11,554 bases of DNA from positions 1 to 11,554 of the forward strand of contig CALPNL020000046.1 in assembly GCA_943324925.2 (NCBI GenBank), given 5' to 3'. The translations under genes and the position numbers were made by a program. The stretch is from Chitinophaga pinensis (GTDB lineage Bacteria > Bacteroidota > Bacteroidia > Flavobacteriales > Flavobacteriaceae). Under the pieces are notes generated by a model. That model was not told where the DNA came from, made no database searches, and saw only the letters and a list, made by a program, of their open reading frames with translations. Every line of letters begins with the position of its first letter. Within the stretch, counting starts at the first letter, position 1. Shown one piece after another: positions 7,832 through 11,554 of this stretch.

Positions 7832-9550
7832 TTATTGAACGATTAATTTTAATGTTTTTGAAAATTTTACAGATTGAATTTTAACAAAATAAATACCCTT
7901 ATTTAAACCATTAATTTCAACATTATTGCTTTTATATAATTCAACTTGAGTTACAGTTTGCTTCTTTACTATCTGACTGTTTGTATTCACAATAGTAATT
8001 TCACTATCCTCAATATAATTATTAGGAAATTGAATATTGAAATTGTTTTTTGCTGGATTTGGATGTAGAATAACCCGTGATTCCATTTCGAAATTTTCAT
8101 TTGCTAAAGCTGACAAATAGGAAGGTCCTACATCCGCTAAATTCAGTGGACGATTTGTAACTAATCCAGTAGTGTATTCTTCACAACCAACATCTTTTTG
8201 AGTTACTGTTGTAGGTCTTGGTCTTCCTGCAATATCAAATAACAATCCAGGATCATCATTAAGATTTATAATATCTAAAATCGCGGGATAACTTGCATTT
8301 GCATTGTTTACTGGACTACTAGCTGTTAAACCATAGTATCCATTTGTGTTAAGCGCTAAAAAAGGATTCGTATTGGTCATGCCGGAAGGGATAGTAATTC
8401 CAAGAGTCCCTTGATGGATGTTACCTGCCCAAGTAATCCCATTATTTGCATTTGAAAATAGGTTTCCAGAAGCTTTTCTGAAAATATTATTTGCCCAAGT
8501 ATTGTTAGTTGGACCATTACCACCTAAGTCCATGTCTCCACAATTATAAAAAGTATTATGAATAAAATTAATGTTACTTAGATTCAATGTTCTTGGAGAA
8601 GCGGTAGTTGGAGGAACTAATGGAGCAACATAAACATAGGAAATAGCATCGGCTGTACTTCCAACTCCTGCATTTTCAAAATAATTATTGTAACAATAAA
8701 TATTATTTGCTTCTTTCACCCTTATTCCACCAGCGTTAATAAAGAAATTGCTATAGGCAACATTGTTGTCTCCGTTTCTAAAACATAACATCGCATTTTG
8801 CTGGTTGGAAAAAGTGCAATAACGAACGATATTTTCTTGGCATTTAATAGATACGCTTTCACTATCTCCAAGTCCAGTATTATTAAAATAACAATATTCA
8901 ACAATAGTTCTAGATTTATTTAAATATTCGGCGCCTAAACCTATTCTCACTGGTTCATTTCCGTTATCGCCACCCAATCCATAATAATTTTGAAAGGAGC
9001 AATAACTAATTTTATGATACCCTGGAACAGTTGAAGAAGTTGAAATTTGAATGGTACATCCTATAATTGCATCGGCAGGTTTTTTCTCCATGTTGCAATA
9101 GGTAATCTCGTTGTATTGAGTTCCAGCTTTAATTTCGATGTATTTTTTAGCATAATAATTACTAAAATTCAAGTGTGTTAATTTATTTCTACTACCATAA
9201 ACTTCTATTAAATAAGCTGAACCTATATCCCCTTGAGTAAATTGAAAACCACTAAATGTGATATTATTTCCATTGATATTAATGTCTCCATATGAATTTA
9301 AAAAAACACCACCCGGAGTTTGTGCTAAAATAGAAATGTTGCTGTTATTTATATCTAAAGTTACATTGGTATAAGTTCCATTTGCAAGGACAATAATATC
9401 GCCTGAAGCCGAATTATTACAAGCCGATTGTAAGGCATTTATAGAATTTACATTAATTGTTGCTGCACTTGTCGAAACAGAACCTGCAAAATTGAATAAA
9501 ACACAAGCAATTATAATTGTGAGATTTTTAATATTTAATAGGTGTTTCAT
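7832..9550 (-). CDS. PL6-type polysaccharide lyase with C-terminal T9SS sorting domain
   Basis: This 572-residue protein has an N-terminal signal peptide (about 1-30), a right-handed beta-helix (about 31-460) and a T9SS type A sorting domain (about 492-572: ILHPNPAKNNFNI, then LNKGIYFVKI and KTLKLIVQ). T9SS cargo is secreted or anchored on the cell surface, so this enzyme should meet the intact polymer. PL6 features are NGNEPVRIG (196-204), SVSIKC with base K236, and FRNG (257-260) with R258. NFFINAGGIRVKEANN (268-283) is a common block in poly-mannuronate-lyase-type PL6 proteins. Calcium-ligand candidates are N196, D229 and E231. The acid Arg is 22 rather than 21 residues after the Lys and is followed by Asn rather than His, unlike the other PL6 here. 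Near residue 440 DIAGRPRP leads to DVGCEEY, a usual end of such helices. It lies 13 bases after the beta-helix gene. Confidence 0.86.
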   Translation of the reverse strand: MKHLLNIKNLTIIIACVLFNFAGSVSTSAATINVNSINALQSACNNSASGDIIVLANGTYTNVTLDINNSNISILAQTPGGVFLNSYGDININGNNITFSGFQFTQGDIGSAYLIEVYGSRNKLTHLNFSNYYAKKYIEIKAGTQYNEITYCNMEKKPADAIIGCTIQISTSSTVPGYHKISYCSFQNYYGLGGDNGNEPVRIGLGAEYLNKSRTIVEYCYFNNTGLGDSESVSIKCQENIVRYCTFSNQQNAMLCFRNGDNNVAYSNFFINAGGIRVKEANNIYCYNNYFENAGVGSTADAISYVYVAPLVPPTTASPRTLNLSNINFIHNTFYNCGDMDLGGNGPTNNTWANNIFRKASGNLFSNANNGITWAGNIHQGTLGITIPSGMTNTNPFLALNTNGYYGLTASSPVNNANASYPAILDIINLNDDPGLLFDIAGRPRPTTVTQKDVGCEEYTTGLVTNRPLNLADVGPSYLSALANENFEMESRVILHPNPAKNNFNIQFPNNYIEDSEITIVNTNSQIVKKQTVTQVELYKSNNVEINGLNKGIYFVKIQSVKFSKTLKLIVQ

Positions 9551-9563
9551 ATCGCAATATTAT

Positions 9564-11375
9564 TTATTTCTTGATAAATTTAATTATTCTAGGAATGGAA
9601 TTATTGATGATTTCAGCAAAGTAAATTCCTGAACTCAAACTAGTTACTTCAAAAGTAAGTTCTAAGTTATCAGAAGTGAAATTGATTGTATCTATTTGTT
9701 TAATAACAATTTGTCCAGTACTATTTACTATTGAAATAGTACAATTTTTATCAAATGGTTGATTAGCATGAATCGAAACCTGAGAACTCACCGGGTTGGG
9801 ACTTAATTTCATTGAAAAACCACTGTTGTTATTTTGAAATTGATTATTATCTAATAATCGAGCTAGTCGGTCATTTAATTGTGCTAAATACAAACTAGGA
9901 ATTGCCATAATTCGAGTTCCTAATGATTGAATAATTCCTATTGGCTCCGTGGTTGCATCTCCAACGCCGGTTACATCGGGACATATACAACCAATAGCCC
10001 AATTAATAGGATCACCTGGAGGATCTTGGATTACCATTCTATTGGCAGTACAATTCCAAAACATGATTTGGCCACCTGACCATCCGTGGCCGCTTCCCAT
10101 AACCAATCTATTTTGAACATCCATACTGCCATTGCCAGTTAAATTGTCAAATAAAATTCCGGTTGACCAACGGTGATGTGGTCCAATATCACTTTGTTGA
10201 AGGGTTGCTGAACTATTATAAAACACATTAGGTCCACAAGTTCTACTTCCGTTTACATAATCATGTCGGCCATTTCTTGTAATACAATTTTGAACCAAAG
10301 AGCGCTGGCCATCAACATTAAAGGAATACCGGCGACCTCCATCAATAATTGATTTTGGGTCGTACATTTTACAGGCATCAACTGTAATAAAACTAGCATC
10401 AGAATTGATATGTACTGCTGAATATCCGAAATAATAAACTTCTAAATTTTTAGCCCAAGCATTGTATATTTTATCAAATGCTACTGCTTCCCAACCGTGA
10501 TTTTCATCTGTTGATGAAGCATAAGTTGAAGAAATTCTCATGTTTTCGATACCACAGTTATTTATTCTATTATCGGTAAACTTCACCAATTCTGCGGTAG
10601 AATAAACGGGATCAATAACATCCATTATTGGAGCATCCAAAGTAATCAGATTGCCATTTATATTGTCAATTTTTCTTTCGGAATTCATATCATAAGCACT
10701 TGCAGTCCAATTTACTGCCAAAGGATCAATATTGGACAATAAATTCATTCCTAATAAACTAATCCAAGCATCATTTGGAATTCGATGAACAAAAACTTTA
10801 TCGCCTCTGGCAAATGTGTGACCTGAAGCAACGGTAATTTGCTTTCTACCGATGGCTACATAAGGATCTGTAATTGCTTTTCTTGTAGAACTCGAAGAAA
10901 TATAAGAAGTTGCTGAAGTACCCATAAAGTTAATAAGTGTATGCTGGGCTGTTTTAGTGGCAATAAAATTAGTGCCAGATCCATTAAATCCGACTCCACG
11001 AAGAACTATTCCGCTTGCCGAAATAGTAATGGTGTTACTAATATTGTAGTTTCCCGCAGTAAACAATATGGTTCCGCGATAACCACTGGCATCAATAGGC
11101 ATAGCTGCAACTTGGTTTATCGCATTTTGAACGTTGGCTAAATTATCCCCAGCAACAGGATTTACTGTTAGTACTACGCCAATTGTTGGTGTTGGTGCTT
11201 CACCATTCATAAAACCCACACCACTAAAATCAGGAATTACATTGCCCCTACCATCCGGAGTGTATACTAGATTTCCATTAGATCCCATGGAAACCAAACT
11301 TGAAGTTTGAGCATAGGTAACACCTTGTAGTAAAACAATTGAAAAAAGTAGAAAATATATTCTTGATTTATTCAT
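9564..11375 (-). CDS. Right-handed beta-helix protein of unassigned family with T9SS sorting domain
   Basis: This 603-residue protein has a signal peptide (1-22, ending TYAQ), a beta-helix (about 65-500) and a T9SS type A tail (about 520-603: MKLSPNPVSSQVSI, then LSSGIYFAEI and RIIKFIKK), so it should be secreted or surface-bound. The helix opens like pectate-lyase-3-type proteins: NVQNAINQ (81-88), GTILFTAGNYNISNTI (101-116), GIVLRGVG (122-129). The core is dense in ordered polar residues: SFNVDGQRS (351-359), TRNGRHDYVNGSR (366-378), GPNVF, SDIGPHHRWSTGILFDN (395-411) and GSGHGWSGGQIMFWNC (427-442). I recall similar blocks in uncharacterised pectate-lyase-like proteins but no named CAZy family. 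H371, D372, H400, H401 and R402 are candidate active-site residues. As the first full gene, it is 19 bases downstream of a sulfatase stop. Lyase, hydrolase or polymer-binding roles are all possible. Confidence 0.8.
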   Translation of the reverse strand: MNKSRIYFLLFSIVLLQGVTYAQTSSLVSMGSNGNLVYTPDGRGNVIPDFSGVGFMNGEAPTPTIGVVLTVNPVAGDNLANVQNAINQVAAMPIDASGYRGTILFTAGNYNISNTITISASGIVLRGVGFNGSGTNFIATKTAQHTLINFMGTSATSYISSSSTRKAITDPYVAIGRKQITVASGHTFARGDKVFVHRIPNDAWISLLGMNLLSNIDPLAVNWTASAYDMNSERKIDNINGNLITLDAPIMDVIDPVYSTAELVKFTDNRINNCGIENMRISSTYASSTDENHGWEAVAFDKIYNAWAKNLEVYYFGYSAVHINSDASFITVDACKMYDPKSIIDGGRRYSFNVDGQRSLVQNCITRNGRHDYVNGSRTCGPNVFYNSSATLQQSDIGPHHRWSTGILFDNLTGNGSMDVQNRLVMGSGHGWSGGQIMFWNCTANRMVIQDPPGDPINWAIGCICPDVTGVGDATTEPIGIIQSLGTRIMAIPSLYLAQLNDRLARLLDNNQFQNNNSGFSMKLSPNPVSSQVSIHANQPFDKNCTISIVNSTGQIVIKQIDTINFTSDNLELTFEVTSLSSGIYFAEIINNSIPRIIKFIKK

Positions 11376-11394
11376 TTTATACTAGTTAGCGACA

Positions 11395-11554
11395 TTATTT
11401 TTTTACTAATTCACTTTTAAAGTAAGCTAACATTTTAGCTTTCATATCTTTAGAAATTGCAACATAATTTTTATCGTTGACAACGTTCACCTTTTCCAAA
11501 GGATCGTTTACATAATCATACATTTCAGAAGCATAAACTTGAGATTCGTTAAAA
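11395..11554 (-). CDS. Sulfatase (S1), C-terminal 52 residues only, probably S1_7-like
   Basis: The reading frame enters at the right edge and ends at the TAA complement at 11395-11397. The visible end reads EMYDYVNDPLEKVNVV (residues 10-25 of the fragment), then KMLAYFKSELVKK. It aligns residue for residue with the C-terminus of the complete iduronate-2-sulfatase-like protein at 6132-7760 (ELYDYDKDPNETVNVV, then KMLKFL). The E-x-Y-D-Y-x-x-D-P-x-E-x-x-N pattern is the usual end of S1 sulfatases. The active site lies outside the window, so subfamily assignment is tentative. It is 19 bases upstream of the beta-helix gene, in the same direction, and appears to belong to the same operon. Confidence 0.8.
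   Translation of the reverse strand, partial: FNESQVYASEMYDYVNDPLEKVNVVNDKNYVAISKDMKAKMLAYFKSELVKK

Noticed and set aside
1..11554. tRNA or rRNA genes, CRISPR arrays, insertion sequences, SusC/SusD or regulator genes
   Set aside because: The window is almost fully covered by the listed coding sequences; no such sequence pattern or protein was found.

Overview
The window is AT-rich and reads as a piece of a polysaccharide utilization locus from a marine-type Bacteroidota bacterium, most likely a flavobacterium. Three things point there: two proteins end in type IX secretion (T9SS) sorting domains, the start codons lack Shine-Dalgarno sequences and sit behind A-rich leaders, and the gene content (S1 sulfatases, PL6 lyases, formylglycine-generating enzyme) is typical of algal-polysaccharide degraders.

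All nine complete or partial genes I accept, plus the left-edge fragment, lie on the minus strand, so transcription runs from right to left. In that order they are: the tail of a sulfatase (11395 to the right edge); a right-handed beta-helix protein with a T9SS tail (9564-11375); a PL6-type lyase with a T9SS tail (7832-9550); an iduronate-2-sulfatase-like S1 sulfatase (6132-7760); a second, Sec-exported PL6 lyase (4649-6127); a formylglycine-generating enzyme (3538-4647); a bicupin (2860-3528); a DUF1961/YesU-like protein (2127-2855); a heparan-N-sulfatase-like S1 sulfatase (507-2108); and the N-terminus of an alginate_lyase-domain (PF05426, PL38-like) enzyme that runs off the left edge (1-459). 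Gaps are 1 to 71 bases and I see no promoter-like sequence in any of them, so this is probably one operon whose promoter lies beyond the right edge. No gene-free stretch exceeds 100 bases.

The genes fit together as a degradation line for a sulfated, uronic-acid-containing polysaccharide. The two T9SS proteins would cut or bind the polymer at or outside the cell surface. The Sec-exported PL6, sulfatases, PL38-like enzyme, cupin and DUF1961 protein would work on fragments in the periplasm. The dedicated FGE would convert the active-site cysteine of the sulfatases to formylglycine. The substrate cannot be read from sequence: plain alginate explains PL6 but not the sulfatases, so a sulfated glucuronan-, ulvan- or dermatan-like polymer is the better guess. 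No SusC/SusD pair, regulator or unsaturated-uronyl hydrolase is visible here; they may lie outside the window.

The most interesting points are the beta-helix protein with a highly ordered His/Arg/Asp-rich core that I cannot place in a known lyase family, an FGE that carries its own signal peptide, and a periplasmic cupin/DUF1961 pair of unknown role inserted between FGE and sulfatase.
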